Positions 55,175 through 64,000 of a stretch of 64,000 nt of DNA are shown here, piece by piece. The position numbers were made by a program, and so were the translations under genes. Source of the DNA: Demequina aurantiaca (lineage in GTDB: Bacteria; Actinomycetota; Actinomycetes; Actinomycetales; Demequinaceae); the NCBI RefSeq assembly GCF_000975135.1, contig NZ_BBRF01000002.1:352330-416329 (forward strand), given 5' to 3'. Each line of letters opens with the position of its first letter. Position 1 is the first letter of the stretch. Under the pieces are notes generated by a model that did not search any database, was not told the origin of the DNA, and saw nothing but the letters and a program-made list of their open reading frames with translations.

Positions 55175-57439
55175 ATGACAGACACCCGTCCACCGTCTTC
55201 GTCGTCTGGCCCATTGGGGTTCCTGAGGCGCCCCACACGGGAGCCCACTGCCGTTGACGGGGTCGTCGAAACGTACCGCCGCATGTACCCCAAGGCACCT
55301 AAGACGGCCGCGATAGAGCGTGCCTACAAGGTCGCCGAGGTCGCGCACCGCGGTCAGGTACGCAAGAGCGGCGAGCCGTACATCATCCACCCCATTGCGG
55401 TGGCCCAGATTGTGGCCGAACTGGGACTTCCCGAGACGGTCATTGTCGCGGCTCTCTTGCACGATGTGGTGGAGGACACCGAATACCCCCTCGAGACGAT
55501 GCGGGAGGAGTTCGGCGACGAGGTCGCCATGATCGTTGACGGCGTGACCAAGCTCGACAAGGTTCATTACGGCGATGCCGCTCAGGCTGAGACCGTGCGC
55601 AAGATGGTCGTGGCCATGGCCAAGGACATCCGCGTGCTGTTGCTTAAGCTGGCGGACCGCCTGCACAACGCTCGTACCTGGAAGTACGTGAGCGCGGAAA
55701 GCGCGCGGCGCAAGGCACAGGAGACCCTCGAGATCTACGCGCCCCTCGCGCATCGCATGGGTCTCAACGCGATCAAATGGGAGCTCGAGGATCTGTCCTT
55801 CCAGACGCTGTACCCCAAGATCTATCAGGAGATCGTCGACGTCGTGACCGAGCGTGCCCCAGAGCGCGACAAGTACCTGGCCGAGGTGCGCGGCGAGATC
55901 GACAAGGACCTGAAGTCCATGAAGATCAAGGCGGCCATCACCGGGCGCCCCAAGCACTATTACTCGGTCTACCAAAAGATGATTGTGCGCGGCCGCGACC
56001 TCAATGAGATTTACGACCTCGTGGGCGTCCGCATTCTCGTGGACTCGGTGCGGGACTGCTACGCGGTTCTGGGAGCGATGCACGCCAGGTACCAGCCTGT
56101 GCCGGGTCGCTTCAAGGACTACATCGCCATGCCCAAGTTCAACCTCTATCAGTCGTTGCACACGACGGTGATTGGCCCCTCGGGCAAGCCCGTTGAACTG
56201 CAGATTCGCACCCACGAAATGCACCGCCGCGCCGAGTACGGACTCGCGGCGCATTGGCGCTACAAGGAGAACGCTAGGGCGTCGGATGGCTCGAGCAATT
56301 CACCTGAGGGCATGGGTTGGCTGCGCCAGATTGCCGATTGGCAACAGGAGACCGCCGACCCCAACGACTTCCTCGACAGCCTGCGCGGTGAAATCTCGCG
56401 GGCAGAGGTGTATGTATTCACGCCCCGAGGACGGCTGCTCGCGCTGCCGCAAGGGGCAACACCGGTGGACTTCGCCTACGGCGTTCACACCGAGGTGGGC
56501 CACAAGACCATTGGCGCGAAGGTTAACGGCCGCCTGGTCTCACTAGATTCAACGCTGGACAACGGTGACACGGTCGAGGTACTCACTACTACGGACGAGA
56601 ACGGCCACCCCAAGCGCGACTGGCTAGAGTTTGTCCAATCCACCCGTGCGCGCAACAAGATCCGTCAGTGGTTCACCCGCGAGCGTCGTGAAGAGTCCGT
56701 CGACACCGGCCGCGACATGCTCGCACGTGCCATTCGCCGCCAGCACTTGCCAATGCAACGTCTAATGAGCAAGTCGACGCTGCTCGCACTCGCCAAGGAA
56801 ATGCACTACGAAGATGTGGACTCGCTCTACGCCGCCATCGGCGAACATAAGGAGCAAGCTGTCGACGTCGTCACCCGCATGGTGGAGGCGGTGGGTGGCA
56901 CTGAGGGTGCTGACGAAGACATCACAGAGATCACCCGACCGGGTACTCAGCAGCGCGTGCGCAGGGGAGACCCAGGAGTGTCAGTGCACGGCATATCCGA
57001 CGTCGTCGTCAAACTGGCCAAGTGCTGTACGCCGGTCCCGGGCGATCCCATCCAAGGCTTCGTCACACGCGGCTCAGGCGTCAGCGTGCACCGCGCGGAT
57101 TGCGACAACCTCGCCGCGCTCAAGGCGCAGGAAGAGCGCCTGATTGACGTCGAGTGGACGGGGCAGTCGGAGACCACCTTCCTGGTGCAAATTGAGGTCG
57201 AGGCGCTGGATCGCAACAGGTTGCTGTCCGACGTCACCCAGGTGCTCTCGGATTACCACGTGAATATCCTGTCGGCAGCAGTATCGACCAGTCGCGACCG
57301 CGTGGCGCTCTCCAGCTTCTCGTTCGAGATGGCTGACCCGTCTCACCTGGGCGCCGTCCTGGGTGCGGTCCGGCGCATTGACGGTGTGTACGACGCGCGC
57401 CGAGTGACCGGCAAGCATCCAGGAAAGCGGCCCGCTTAG
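55175..57439 (+). CDS. relA: Bifunctional (p)ppGpp synthetase/hydrolase Rel
   Basis: A 754-residue long RSH protein that makes and degrades (p)ppGpp. HD hydrolase: LHDVVEDTEY (His96-Asp97) and KLADRLHNART. Synthetase: GRPKHYYSVYQKM, IYDLVGVRILVDSVRDCY and RFKDYIAMPKFNLYQSLHTTV. TGS: EVYVFTPRGRLLALPQGATPVDFAYG. Zinc-finger/helical region with KLAKCCTPVPGD and a C-terminal ACT domain. Both catalytic halves look intact, as expected where one Rel does both jobs. ATG 55175 has GGGAGG upstream. Confidence 0.97.
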   Translation: MTDTRPPSSSSGPLGFLRRPTREPTAVDGVVETYRRMYPKAPKTAAIERAYKVAEVAHRGQVRKSGEPYIIHPIAVAQIVAELGLPETVIVAALLHDVVEDTEYPLETMREEFGDEVAMIVDGVTKLDKVHYGDAAQAETVRKMVVAMAKDIRVLLLKLADRLHNARTWKYVSAESARRKAQETLEIYAPLAHRMGLNAIKWELEDLSFQTLYPKIYQEIVDVVTERAPERDKYLAEVRGEIDKDLKSMKIKAAITGRPKHYYSVYQKMIVRGRDLNEIYDLVGVRILVDSVRDCYAVLGAMHARYQPVPGRFKDYIAMPKFNLYQSLHTTVIGPSGKPVELQIRTHEMHRRAEYGLAAHWRYKENARASDGSSNSPEGMGWLRQIADWQQETADPNDFLDSLRGEISRAEVYVFTPRGRLLALPQGATPVDFAYGVHTEVGHKTIGAKVNGRLVSLDSTLDNGDTVEVLTTTDENGHPKRDWLEFVQSTRARNKIRQWFTRERREESVDTGRDMLARAIRRQHLPMQRLMSKSTLLALAKEMHYEDVDSLYAAIGEHKEQAVDVVTRMVEAVGGTEGADEDITEITRPGTQQRVRRGDPGVSVHGISDVVVKLAKCCTPVPGDPIQGFVTRGSGVSVHRADCDNLAALKAQEERLIDVEWTGQSETTFLVQIEVEALDRNRLLSDVTQVLSDYHVNILSAAVSTSRDRVALSSFSFEMADPSHLGAVLGAVRRIDGVYDARRVTGKHPGKRPA

Positions 57440-57501
57440 CCCGGACGCAGCGCCTGTCCACAGATTGTGCCTCCACCCCCTCACGGCATGTGGGGCCGTG
57501 A

Positions 57502-57507
57502 CACGCT
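57502..57507 (+). promoter_or_regulatory. Putative -10 of leaderless hypothetical gene
   Basis: CACGCT, 6 nt, then ATG 57514; the same hexamer and spacing as at sepH. Confidence 0.35.
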
Positions 57508-57513
57508 GGCAAC

Positions 57514-58092
57514 ATGTTCCTCGTCGACGCAGCCGGCTTTGGCGCCACGTGCTACGGGCGGATGGTGCGCGACGGCGTCGTCGTCCCCGCGACCGGCCGC
57601 TATGGCTTGCCGCTAGACATCGTGGCGACGCCGGGTCTTCGTGCGTGCTGTGTGGCTCCCAGTGTTCCGGCACACACGGTATTAAGCGGAGCCGCAGGGT
57701 GGTGGGTGCGGCACGGGGGAGCGTGGCCGGGCCACGTGACAGTGGTGGGACAGCGTGGCCTCCATCGCGGGGTCCCGGTCCCCGAGTCCTCGCCCGTCAG
57801 CGACCGAGTGACATTTCATTCGGGACTCGCGTGGAGAGACGGTGGGCTAAAGATCGGGCCTGTGGCGGTGGCCAGCGACACGCGGTGTTGCGTCGATGCC
57901 ATGCGATGGGACTCGCATCAAGGCGTCATTCCGATGGTCGTTGATGCTGTCGCGACGGGAAAGGTGACGCTCGCAGGCTTGCGGGCCGAGGTGCGTCGAG
58001 ATGATGCGCGTGGCTCTGGCTACGCACGGCTCAGGGAACTGTGGCGGGAACTTGATCCGGTGCTACACTCGCTGGATTCCGTACGGAAATGA
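57514..58092 (+). CDS. Hypothetical protein, weak resemblance to AbiEi-like antitoxin proteins
   Basis: The 192-residue protein was not firmly recognised. It has a motif order reminiscent of the AbiEi C-terminal/DUF559-neighbour proteins of Micrococcales: VLSGAAGWWVRHGG, then a beta-rich VTVVGQRGLHRGVPVPESS, FHSGLAWRDGGLKIGPVAVAS and a helical CVDAMRWDSHQGVIPMVVDAVATG. It lacks a recognisable HTH or a partner toxin. Third-codon G/C matches its neighbours, so it is a resident gene. It lies between rel and the DUF349 gene, closed by a shared terminator. Confidence 0.6.
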   Translation: MFLVDAAGFGATCYGRMVRDGVVVPATGRYGLPLDIVATPGLRACCVAPSVPAHTVLSGAAGWWVRHGGAWPGHVTVVGQRGLHRGVPVPESSPVSDRVTFHSGLAWRDGGLKIGPVAVASDTRCCVDAMRWDSHQGVIPMVVDAVATGKVTLAGLRAEVRRDDARGSGYARLRELWRELDPVLHSLDSVRK

Positions 58093-58095
58093 GAA

Positions 58096-58131
58096 AGTCG
58101 GCCCCGCCTGCACCAACAGGCCGGGCCGACT
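58096..58131. terminator. Bidirectional terminator between hypothetical gene and DUF349 gene
   Basis: AGTCGGCCCCGCCTG pairs with CAGGCCGGGCCGACT (one mismatch) around CACCAA. On the minus strand TTTCTC follows, serving the DUF349 gene. Confidence 0.85.
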
Positions 58132-58147
58132 CCTCGACAAACTCGGA

Positions 58148-59767
58148 TTAAGACAGACCCTCAATCTGCTTGAGCCAGGCCGTGCGCGCCGTCAGATCCT
58201 CAGTCAGCGACTTGACGGCCTTGGTGTCCTTCGCGGCCTTCGCCTCGGCAAGTTCAGCCTCAAGCTTCGAAATCGCGGCTTGGAGCTGTGCTGCGGCTCC
58301 GGTGGCACGGGCCTCGAGCTCGGGGTTGCGTGAGGTCCACGCGGACTCCTCGGCGTCCCGCACCGCCTTCTCGACGGCAGACATGCGCTTAGTCAGGCGC
58401 GCGATGTCACCGCGAGGTACCTGTCCGGCAGCCTCAAAGCGGTCCTGGGCGGTGTGTAGGGCCTTCTTGGTGAGTTCGAGGTCCTTGATCGGGAGCAGAG
58501 CCTCTGCTTCCACCACAGCGGCTTCTTTTGCCTCGACGTTGCCAGCGAGAGCCTCATCCTCGGCATCGGACGCACTGCGGCGCGCGTCGAAGAATGCGTC
58601 CTGGGCCTTCTGGAACTTCTTCCAGAGCGCGTCGTCGGTGCTGCGGCGCCCGCGACCGGAATTCTTCCACTCGCCCATCAGGTCCTTGAACGCTCGCGCC
58701 GTGCGGTCCCAGTCAGTGGACTCGGCCAGTGTCTGCGCCTTGGCGACGAGCGCCTCCTTCGCGCTTGCCACGGCGCCGTTCTCCTTGTCCAGCTCAGCGA
58801 AGTGGTGCTTGCGGGCCTTCTCGAATGCCGAACGCGCGTGAGTGAAACGCTTCCACAGTGCGCGTTCGGTGTCCTTGGGGACGCGTGCGCCGGAGCGCTG
58901 TGCTTCCTTCCAGCTGTCGAGCAGGTCGCGCAGCGTGGTGGTGTCATTCTTCCAGTGGACTGTCGCCACGTCCTTGGCTGCGATCGCCTCGGCCTTGACC
59001 ACAATCTCCTCGCGCACCGCGATGGCGGCTTCTCGAGCGGCTTTGCGCTCCGCCTGGATACGGGAGCGAACCTCGGTCGCCTCGGCCTCGACGACGGCGA
59101 AACGCTCGCGCAGCGCTGCGAGATCGCCCACCACCACGGGGGTCTCGAGTCCGGAGGTGATCGACTTCATCGAGTCGTCGATGTCCTTGGGGCTGAGTTC
59201 CGCAGAACTCAGGCGGGCGTGGAAGCGCTCGATGGACGCCTGCAGTTCCGAGTACGCACGCACATAGGGCGAGATGGGCTCGTCACCCTTTGCTTCGCCA
59301 ACTTCGTGCTTGGTCTCACCGTCGATAACGAATACCTTGTCGTCGACTACCTCGGCGTGCTTCTTGGCAGCGGCGAGTTCCTCCGGTGTGACGGGGTGCA
59401 CCACGGGCACCTTGACGGGGTGCGTCTTGTGAGCAGCGACGTTTGCCGGGCTCGCCTGAGCAAAGGACCCGGGCTTGGGCGCTGCCGGTCGTGGCTTCGC
59501 GGTCGGCTTGGGCGCGGTCTTTGCCGACGACTTGGCGACTTCCGTCGCGGGCTTTACGTCGTCTGTTGTTGCCGCAGCCTCGTCGGCGGTGACGGCATCG
59601 GCCGTGGGCTTGGCTGATTCCGCTGCGGGCGCTACCGCCTCGTTGGCGGGCTCGGGAGCGGCCGCAGTTGCGGCTTCCGTGGCGGAATCGATGGCTTCGC
59701 TCGCTGCGACATCCGGTGCGTTTTCGTGCTCAGCGGAGTCGGAAGGAGGGGTGTTGGACGGGGTCAT
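58148..59767 (-). CDS. DUF349 domain-containing protein
   Basis: This 539-residue cytoplasmic protein has a low-complexity Ala/Glu/Pro N terminus (about 1-110), a linker, and three tandem DUF349 helical repeats, each with a W+aromatic core (DLLDSWKEAQRSGARVPKDTERALWKRF, DLMGEWKNSGRGRRSTDDALWKKF, then a degenerate third), ending in a long coiled coil. The family is conserved beside the PPIase and rel in actinobacteria; function unknown. ATG 59767 overlaps the PPIase stop (ATGA). Confidence 0.92.
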   Translation of the reverse strand: MTPSNTPPSDSAEHENAPDVAASEAIDSATEAATAAAPEPANEAVAPAAESAKPTADAVTADEAAATTDDVKPATEVAKSSAKTAPKPTAKPRPAAPKPGSFAQASPANVAAHKTHPVKVPVVHPVTPEELAAAKKHAEVVDDKVFVIDGETKHEVGEAKGDEPISPYVRAYSELQASIERFHARLSSAELSPKDIDDSMKSITSGLETPVVVGDLAALRERFAVVEAEATEVRSRIQAERKAAREAAIAVREEIVVKAEAIAAKDVATVHWKNDTTTLRDLLDSWKEAQRSGARVPKDTERALWKRFTHARSAFEKARKHHFAELDKENGAVASAKEALVAKAQTLAESTDWDRTARAFKDLMGEWKNSGRGRRSTDDALWKKFQKAQDAFFDARRSASDAEDEALAGNVEAKEAAVVEAEALLPIKDLELTKKALHTAQDRFEAAGQVPRGDIARLTKRMSAVEKAVRDAEESAWTSRNPELEARATGAAAQLQAAISKLEAELAEAKAAKDTKAVKSLTEDLTARTAWLKQIEGLS

Positions 59768-60567
59768 GAGACGGATACCTCGTTGATGATGACGGACTGC
59801 GCGGGACGGCCATCGGGGTCTCCGGTGATCGTGCCAGCTTGGGCAACATCCTCAACAATAGCGAGACCTTGCGTTACCTCGCCAAACACGGTGTATCCAC
59901 CGGCCGCGTCGGATGGGATGACGGAGTCGTCATAGACGATGAAAAACTGGCTTCCCATGGACGCTGGATCGTTGCCGACGCGCGCCATGGCGAGGGTCCC
60001 AGCCGGATACAGGTCGTCCTGAGGCGTGTTTTCCAGGGGACCGAAGCGGTATGCAGGACCGCCGGTTCCCGTGCCGGTCGGGTCGCCACACTGAAGGACG
60101 TAGATGCCCTCAGTGGTCAGGCGGTGACAGTCGGTGTTGTTGAAGAAGCCATCCTGGCCGAGCGACACGAACGAGGCGACTGCTTGCGGGGCGTTCACCC
60201 CATCGAGCTGCACGGTGATGGGGCCCTGGTTGGTGTCGATGTCGACGGTCCATTCCCTGGCTTCCGCGAGCTCGGGACCTGGCGGCGTGAGCGAGTTTGC
60301 CCAACCTTCCGTGTCGACGTCAATATCCGAAGCTGAAGCCGTAGCGGTCGGCTCGGCACTGCTGGAGGGTACGACGGCAGGGGAGTCGTCATTGCTGGTC
60401 AGCATGACTGCTACCAAAACGACGATGACGACGGCCACGAGCGCGCCGGCGGCGTAGGCCGCCATCTTGCGTTTGCGTTGCTGCTCGACCTTGGCCGCGG
60501 CAATCTTGCGCTGAAACTCCGCATTGCGCTTCTGCTCGTACGCCTTGGACTGCTTCTTGCTGGTCAT
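59764..60567 (-). CDS. Membrane-anchored cyclophilin-type peptidyl-prolyl isomerase
   Basis: A 267-residue protein: a Lys/Arg/Gln-rich cytoplasmic helix (1-35), one transmembrane segment (36-56), a Ser/Ala linker, and an extracellular cyclophilin domain (about 97-265). The motif CHRLTTEGIYVLQCGDPTGTGTGGP keeps the catalytic His-Arg, and GSQFFIVYDDS is intact; the two Cys around it may form a disulfide. The start at 60567 has GAGG upstream; a frame from 60717 would run through the hisS promoter. It may fold proteins exported by SecDF. Confidence 0.92.
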   Translation of the reverse strand: MTSKKQSKAYEQKRNAEFQRKIAAAKVEQQRKRKMAAYAAGALVAVVIVVLVAVMLTSNDDSPAVVPSSSAEPTATASASDIDVDTEGWANSLTPPGPELAEAREWTVDIDTNQGPITVQLDGVNAPQAVASFVSLGQDGFFNNTDCHRLTTEGIYVLQCGDPTGTGTGGPAYRFGPLENTPQDDLYPAGTLAMARVGNDPASMGSQFFIVYDDSVIPSDAAGGYTVFGEVTQGLAIVEDVAQAGTITGDPDGRPAQSVIINEVSVS

Positions 60568-60626
60568 TCGTCGTCCGCCTCTAATGATGTGCCTGGTGCC
60601 GTGCCAGTCTATTGCGCCAGGGGTGG

Positions 60627-60632
60627 AACAAT
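60627..60632 (+). promoter_or_regulatory. Putative -10 of leaderless hisS
   Basis: AACAAT, 6 nt, then ATG 60639. Confidence 0.45.
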
Positions 60633-60638
60633 AGGCGC

Positions 60639-62018
60639 ATGGCTCGCGTGCAACCACTGTCCGGATTCCCAGAATGGTCCCCTCAGGACCGGATCCTCGA
60701 ATCTCACGTTCTTTCAACGCTGAGCGAGGTCTTCGCGTTGCACGGATTTGGCGAGATCCAAACGCGGGCGGTGGAGCCCATCGCGAGGCTAGCGGGGGAC
60801 AGTGACGCGTCGAAGGAGATCTACACGCTGGGTCGTCTTACCGCTGAGGGTGATGCCGATGCCAAGCTTGGCCTTCACTTTGACCTGACGGTTCCGTTCG
60901 CACGCTACGTCGAGGAACGCCAGGGCCAGTTGCACTTCCCGTTCCGTCGCTTTCAGATTCAAAAGGTATGGCGTGGCGAGCGCCCGCAAGAGGGGCGCTA
61001 CCGCGAGTTCTACCAAGCCGACATCGACGTCGTGGGCCGCGACACCCTGCCCGAGCACCTCGAATCCGAGGTCGCGATCGTCATGGCGCGCGCACTGGCA
61101 GCACTGCCAGTCCCGGCGGTCCGCATGCACGTGAACAACCGCCAGTTGGTGGAGGGCTTTTACGAGGGCGTGGGAATCACCGACGTCGCGGGCGCACTTC
61201 GCAGCGTCGACAAGCTCGACAAGATCGGCCCCGAGGGTGTCGCCAAGGAACTCGCGGGTAAGGGCATCGACGAACGTGCGGCCGATGCCCTCCTTCAGTT
61301 GGCAAAGATCTCCTCCACCGATGCGTCCTTCGCGCAGGCAGTAGAGGACCTGTGGGAGACCACGGTGCTCGTGCAGGATACGGCCGCCGTAGATGCTGCC
61401 CAGCTCAAACTCGCAAAGGGTATTGCGTCGCTTGCCGCCCTCGTCACAGCGGTGAATGCCGCGACCGCCGCTGATGGCACTGCCGGGGTCGCCGTCGCGG
61501 ACCTGCGCATCGCACGCGGTCTCGACTACTACACGGGATCGGTCTACGAGACGTTCCTCACCGGTCACGAAGACCTGGGATCCATTTGCTCCGGCGGGCG
61601 CTACGACTCACTGATTGCCGGCGGTGGCTTTCCAGGCGTGGGGATGTCGATCGGTGTCAGCCGGCTTGTGAGCCGCATCCTGGGCGCCGAACTCGCTTCG
61701 GTGACCCGTTCGGTACCCAGTGCGGTGTTGGTGGCGGTGACGGACGAGCAAGCCCGTGCAGCATCGGCCGACATTGCGGACCGCCTGCGGGCCCGCGGTA
61801 TTGCCTGTGAGGTGTCACCATCGGCGGCCAAGTTTGGCAAGCAGATTCAGTATGCGGACCGGCGGGGGATTCCTTTTGTATGGTTCCCCGATGCGGGCGA
61901 CGGCACTGCTGGCGACGGTGAGGTCAAGGACATTCGTAGCGGGGATCAGACCCCAGCGGACGCCGACGTCTGGACGCCGCCTGTGGAGGACCTCGAACCG
62001 CGCATCGTTCACGGCTAG
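60639..62018 (+). CDS. hisS: Histidyl-tRNA synthetase
   Basis: This 459-residue class II synthetase has motif 2 FRRFQIQKVWRGERPQEGRYREFYQADIDVVG, the histidine-binding HisA motif ARGLDYYTGSVYE, GSICSGGRYD, and the anticodon-binding C-terminal domain (KFGKQIQYADRRGIPFVWF). ATG 60639 is supported by a -10 box 6 nt upstream with no ribosome site. It is divergent from the PPIase gene. Confidence 0.96.
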   Translation: MARVQPLSGFPEWSPQDRILESHVLSTLSEVFALHGFGEIQTRAVEPIARLAGDSDASKEIYTLGRLTAEGDADAKLGLHFDLTVPFARYVEERQGQLHFPFRRFQIQKVWRGERPQEGRYREFYQADIDVVGRDTLPEHLESEVAIVMARALAALPVPAVRMHVNNRQLVEGFYEGVGITDVAGALRSVDKLDKIGPEGVAKELAGKGIDERAADALLQLAKISSTDASFAQAVEDLWETTVLVQDTAAVDAAQLKLAKGIASLAALVTAVNAATAADGTAGVAVADLRIARGLDYYTGSVYETFLTGHEDLGSICSGGRYDSLIAGGGFPGVGMSIGVSRLVSRILGAELASVTRSVPSAVLVAVTDEQARAASADIADRLRARGIACEVSPSAAKFGKQIQYADRRGIPFVWFPDAGDGTAGDGEVKDIRSGDQTPADADVWTPPVEDLEPRIVHG

Positions 62019-62021
62019 ACT
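62016..62021 (+). promoter_or_regulatory. Putative -10 of aspS overlapping the hisS stop
   Basis: TAGACT includes the hisS TAG; it would give an aspS leader of about 85 nt. Confidence 0.35.
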
Positions 62022-62074
62022 GAGCGGCAGTAGCGGGCGCTGAGGCGACCGCGCACACATTCATGAACATTCGC

Positions 62075-62093
62075 GTGCCCGCAGGACGGGCGC
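62075..62093 (+). other. Hairpin in the aspS leader
   Basis: GTGCCCG pairs with CGGGCGC (one G-U) around CAGGA, ending about 10 nt before the ribosome site. Confidence 0.35.
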
Positions 62094-62112
62094 GCACAGG
62101 GAAAGGCACATC

Positions 62113-63894
62113 TTGCTCCGCACTCACCTCGCTGGAAACCTTCGCGCCGCCGATGCTGGTTCGACAGTCACACTCGCAGGCTGGGTGGGTCGTCGCCGCG
62201 ATCACGGCGGGGTGGCCTTCATCGACCTACGTGATTCCTCGGGCTTTGCCCAGGTCGTTATCCGCGAGGACGTGGCGCACTCCCTACGCAACGAGTACGT
62301 CATTCAGGTGACTGGCGAGGTGCGCCTGCGCCCTGAGGGCTCCGCGAATGCAAACCTGCCGTCTGGTGAGGTCGAGATCGTCATCGACGAGCTCACCATT
62401 CTCAACGAGTCTGCGCCGCTGCCGTTGCCCATTGATGAGCACGTCGAGGTAGGCGAGGAGGCCCGCCTCAAGCACCGTTACTTGGACCTGCGACGCCCGC
62501 AGCCGCGCGCCAACATGGTGCTGCGCTCCAAGGTCAACCAGGCTGCGCGCCGAGTGCTCGAACGCCACGACTTCCTCGAGATCGAGACACCAACCTTGAC
62601 GCGCTCCACCCCAGAAGGGGCACGTGACTTCCTGGTGCCCGCGCGCCTGTCGCCCGGCTCCTGGTATGCGCTGCCGCAGTCGCCTCAGCTTTTCAAGCAG
62701 TTGCTCATGGTGGCTGGTATGGAGAAGTACTACCAGATCGCCCGTTGCTACCGCGATGAGGACTTCCGCGCGGACCGTCAGCCGGAATTCACTCAGCTCG
62801 ACATCGAGATGAGTTTTGTGAACCAGGACGATGTCATCGCGCTGGGCGAGGAGCTCGTCAAGGAACTGTGGTCGCTGATCGACTACGACATCGAGCTGCC
62901 CATCCCGCGCATCACCTACGCCGACTCGATGGCACGCTACGGCTCCGACAAGCCGGACCTGCGCTTTGGGCTCGAGCTGACCGAGATGACCGAGTACTTC
63001 AAGGACACGACGTTCAGGGTGTTTGCCGCCGACTACGTGGGCGCCGTCGTGATGCCCGGTGGCGCGTCGCAGCCCCGCAAGACGCTCGACAAGTGGCAGG
63101 ACTGGGCCAAGTCGCGAGGAGCTCGTGGACTCGCCTACGTGCTGGTGCAGGAGGACGGCACTCTGACAGGTCCCGTCGCCAAGAACCTCAGCGAGACCGA
63201 AGTGGCCGGTTTGGCCGCCGCTGTCGGCGCGAACCCTGGCGACTGCATCTTCTTCGCTGCTGGTAAGCCCACCCCCGCGCGTGCGTTGTTGGGAGCTGCG
63301 CGTCTCGAGATTGGCGACCGTTGCGGCCTGATCGACCAGGATTCCTACAAGTTTGTCTGGGTGGTCGACGCGCCGTTGTTTAAGGCAATCGACGAGGACC
63401 CAGACGACGATGATGTGGTGCTCGGCACCGGCGCGTTCACCGCCGTCCACCACGCGTTCACGTCTCCCAAGCCGGAGTTCATGGACACGTTCGACAAGGA
63501 CCCTGGATCCGCGCTTGCCTATGCGTACGACATTGTGTGCAACGGCAACGAGCTGGGCGGTGGGTCGATCCGTATCCACCAGCGCTCGGTCCAGGAGCGG
63601 GTATTCGGTGTGATGGGCATTGGTGAGGAGGAAGCGCAAGAAAAGTTTGGCTTCCTACTCGAGGCGTTCGGCTTTGGTGCGCCCCCTCACGGCGGAATCG
63701 CCTTGGGGTGGGACCGCGTCACGGCATTGCTGGCCAAGGCTGACTCGATCCGCGACGTCATCGCGTTCCCCAAGTCCGGTGGCGGTTACGACCCGCTCAC
63801 CGCGGCGCCGGCTCCCATCACTGACGAGCAGCGCAGCGAGGCTGGCGTGGACTTTGTACCTGAGATTGACGATGAGGTCGACGTCCACGCCTAG
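62113..63894 (+). CDS. aspS: Aspartyl-tRNA synthetase, probably non-discriminating
   Basis: A 593-residue bacterial-type class II synthetase: N-terminal OB anticodon domain ([20 protein letters not shown]), flipping loop [14 protein letters not shown], motif 2 [26 protein letters not shown] insertion and motif 3 [16 protein letters not shown] 62113 is the start: GGAAAGG lies upstream and MLRTHLAG matches the family N terminus. His31 (RRRDHGG) replaces the Leu of E. coli, the feature reported for enzymes that also charge tRNA-Asn; such bacteria need GatCAB. Confidence 0.96.
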   Translation: MLRTHLAGNLRAADAGSTVTLAGWVGRRRDHGGVAFIDLRDSSGFAQVVIREDVAHSLRNEYVIQVTGEVRLRPEGSANANLPSGEVEIVIDELTILNESAPLPLPIDEHVEVGEEARLKHRYLDLRRPQPRANMVLRSKVNQAARRVLERHDFLEIETPTLTRSTPEGARDFLVPARLSPGSWYALPQSPQLFKQLLMVAGMEKYYQIARCYRDEDFRADRQPEFTQLDIEMSFVNQDDVIALGEELVKELWSLIDYDIELPIPRITYADSMARYGSDKPDLRFGLELTEMTEYFKDTTFRVFAADYVGAVVMPGGASQPRKTLDKWQDWAKSRGARGLAYVLVQEDGTLTGPVAKNLSETEVAGLAAAVGANPGDCIFFAAGKPTPARALLGAARLEIGDRCGLIDQDSYKFVWVVDAPLFKAIDEDPDDDDVVLGTGAFTAVHHAFTSPKPEFMDTFDKDPGSALAYAYDIVCNGNELGGGSIRIHQRSVQERVFGVMGIGEEEAQEKFGFLLEAFGFGAPPHGGIALGWDRVTALLAKADSIRDVIAFPKSGGGYDPLTAAPAPITDEQRSEAGVDFVPEIDDEVDVHA

Positions 63895-63933
63895 TACCGG
63901 GATCACCGGAGTCTTCGCGACCCGACGCTGGAA

Positions 63934-63962
63934 TTGAGTTACTTTACGTGCGCCGCTAGGTA
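63934..63962 (+). promoter_or_regulatory. Promoter of a gene beyond the window
   Basis: TTGAGT (63934-63939), 17 nt, TAGGTA (63957-63962): the best -35/-10 pair in the window. The gene it serves begins after base 64000. Confidence 0.5.
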
Positions 63963-64000
63963 GCCTTAGACGACCTCCGGGGGAATCGACCCGTCGTTCT

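Noticed and set aside
55061..56254. 397-codon open frame antisense to rel and the upstream promoter
   Set aside because: Overlaps conserved hydrolase and synthetase motifs of rel and has no independent support.
62063..62112. Leader peptide beginning at ATG 62063 ahead of aspS
   Set aside because: The frame runs out of phase into aspS without a run of Asp codons or an attenuator.
62284..63639. 451-codon open frame antisense to aspS
   Set aside because: Same mirror effect; the sense frame is an intact, fully recognisable synthetase.

Overview
The window is a 64 kb piece of a high-GC actinobacterial chromosome. Gene content and order match conserved actinobacterial blocks: DUF4193, suhB-like phosphatase, dut, OB-fold protein, DUF3159, ceoB/ceoC, permease, acnA, dxs, rnd, DUF3000, and later thrS, HIT, pgsA, patA, pimA, pdxST, yebC, ruvCAB, secDF, rel, DUF349, PPIase, hisS, aspS. 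The septation protein SepH, PIM-lipid synthesis genes and frequent leaderless starts fit Actinomycetota. The mix suggests a member of the Micrococcales (something like Demequinaceae or Cellulomonadaceae), but the species cannot be named from sequence alone. No prophage, insertion sequence or CRISPR array was seen.

Layout. 1-3.1 kb: end of a CHRD-like surface protein with a C-terminal sorting signal, its adjacent class F sortase, a ThrE-type exporter and a small membrane protein. 3.2-9.6 kb: topoisomerase IV A subunit, DUF5998, a phosphodiesterase-like protein, SepH, inositol-phosphatase family protein. 9.7-24.4 kb: DUF4193, dut, OB-fold protein, DUF3159, two TrkA potassium-uptake proteins, APC permease, TRAM methyltransferase, aconitase, DXP synthase, RNase D-like protein, DUF3000 and 6-phosphogluconate dehydrogenase. 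24.5-33 kb: more accessory metabolism: racemase, RibD-like reductase, ZapE ATPase, PPK2, TreZ-TreY trehalose synthesis, DUF1684. 33.1-35.7 kb: a Gly-Cys-Val tRNA cluster, PabB/PabC folate genes and a second tRNA-Val.

36-40.2 kb is the most distinctive part: a membrane GT2 polysaccharide synthase followed by a secreted GH18-type hydrolase with two chitin-binding modules, behind a promoter carrying an almost perfect CRP-type operator. 40.2-64 kb returns to core genes: BASS transporter, thrS, the phosphatidylinositol mannoside operon (HIT-pgsA-patA-pimA) running straight into vitamin B6 synthesis (pdxS-nudix-pdxT), yebC-ruvC, LexA-box-controlled ruvAB, secDF (with no yajC at the usual place), the stringent-response gene rel, a hypothetical protein, DUF349, a cyclophilin, hisS and aspS.

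Unexplained signals worth attention: a paired repeat family (core ATCGGACCAATAG, two copies 41-42 bp apart) at three intergenic loci; a sortase with no arginine after its catalytic cysteine; at least nine promoters whose -10 lies exactly 6 nt before the start codon; an 80-bp convergent gene overlap; and local loss of DUF3093, DUF3710 and yajC from otherwise conserved gene strings.
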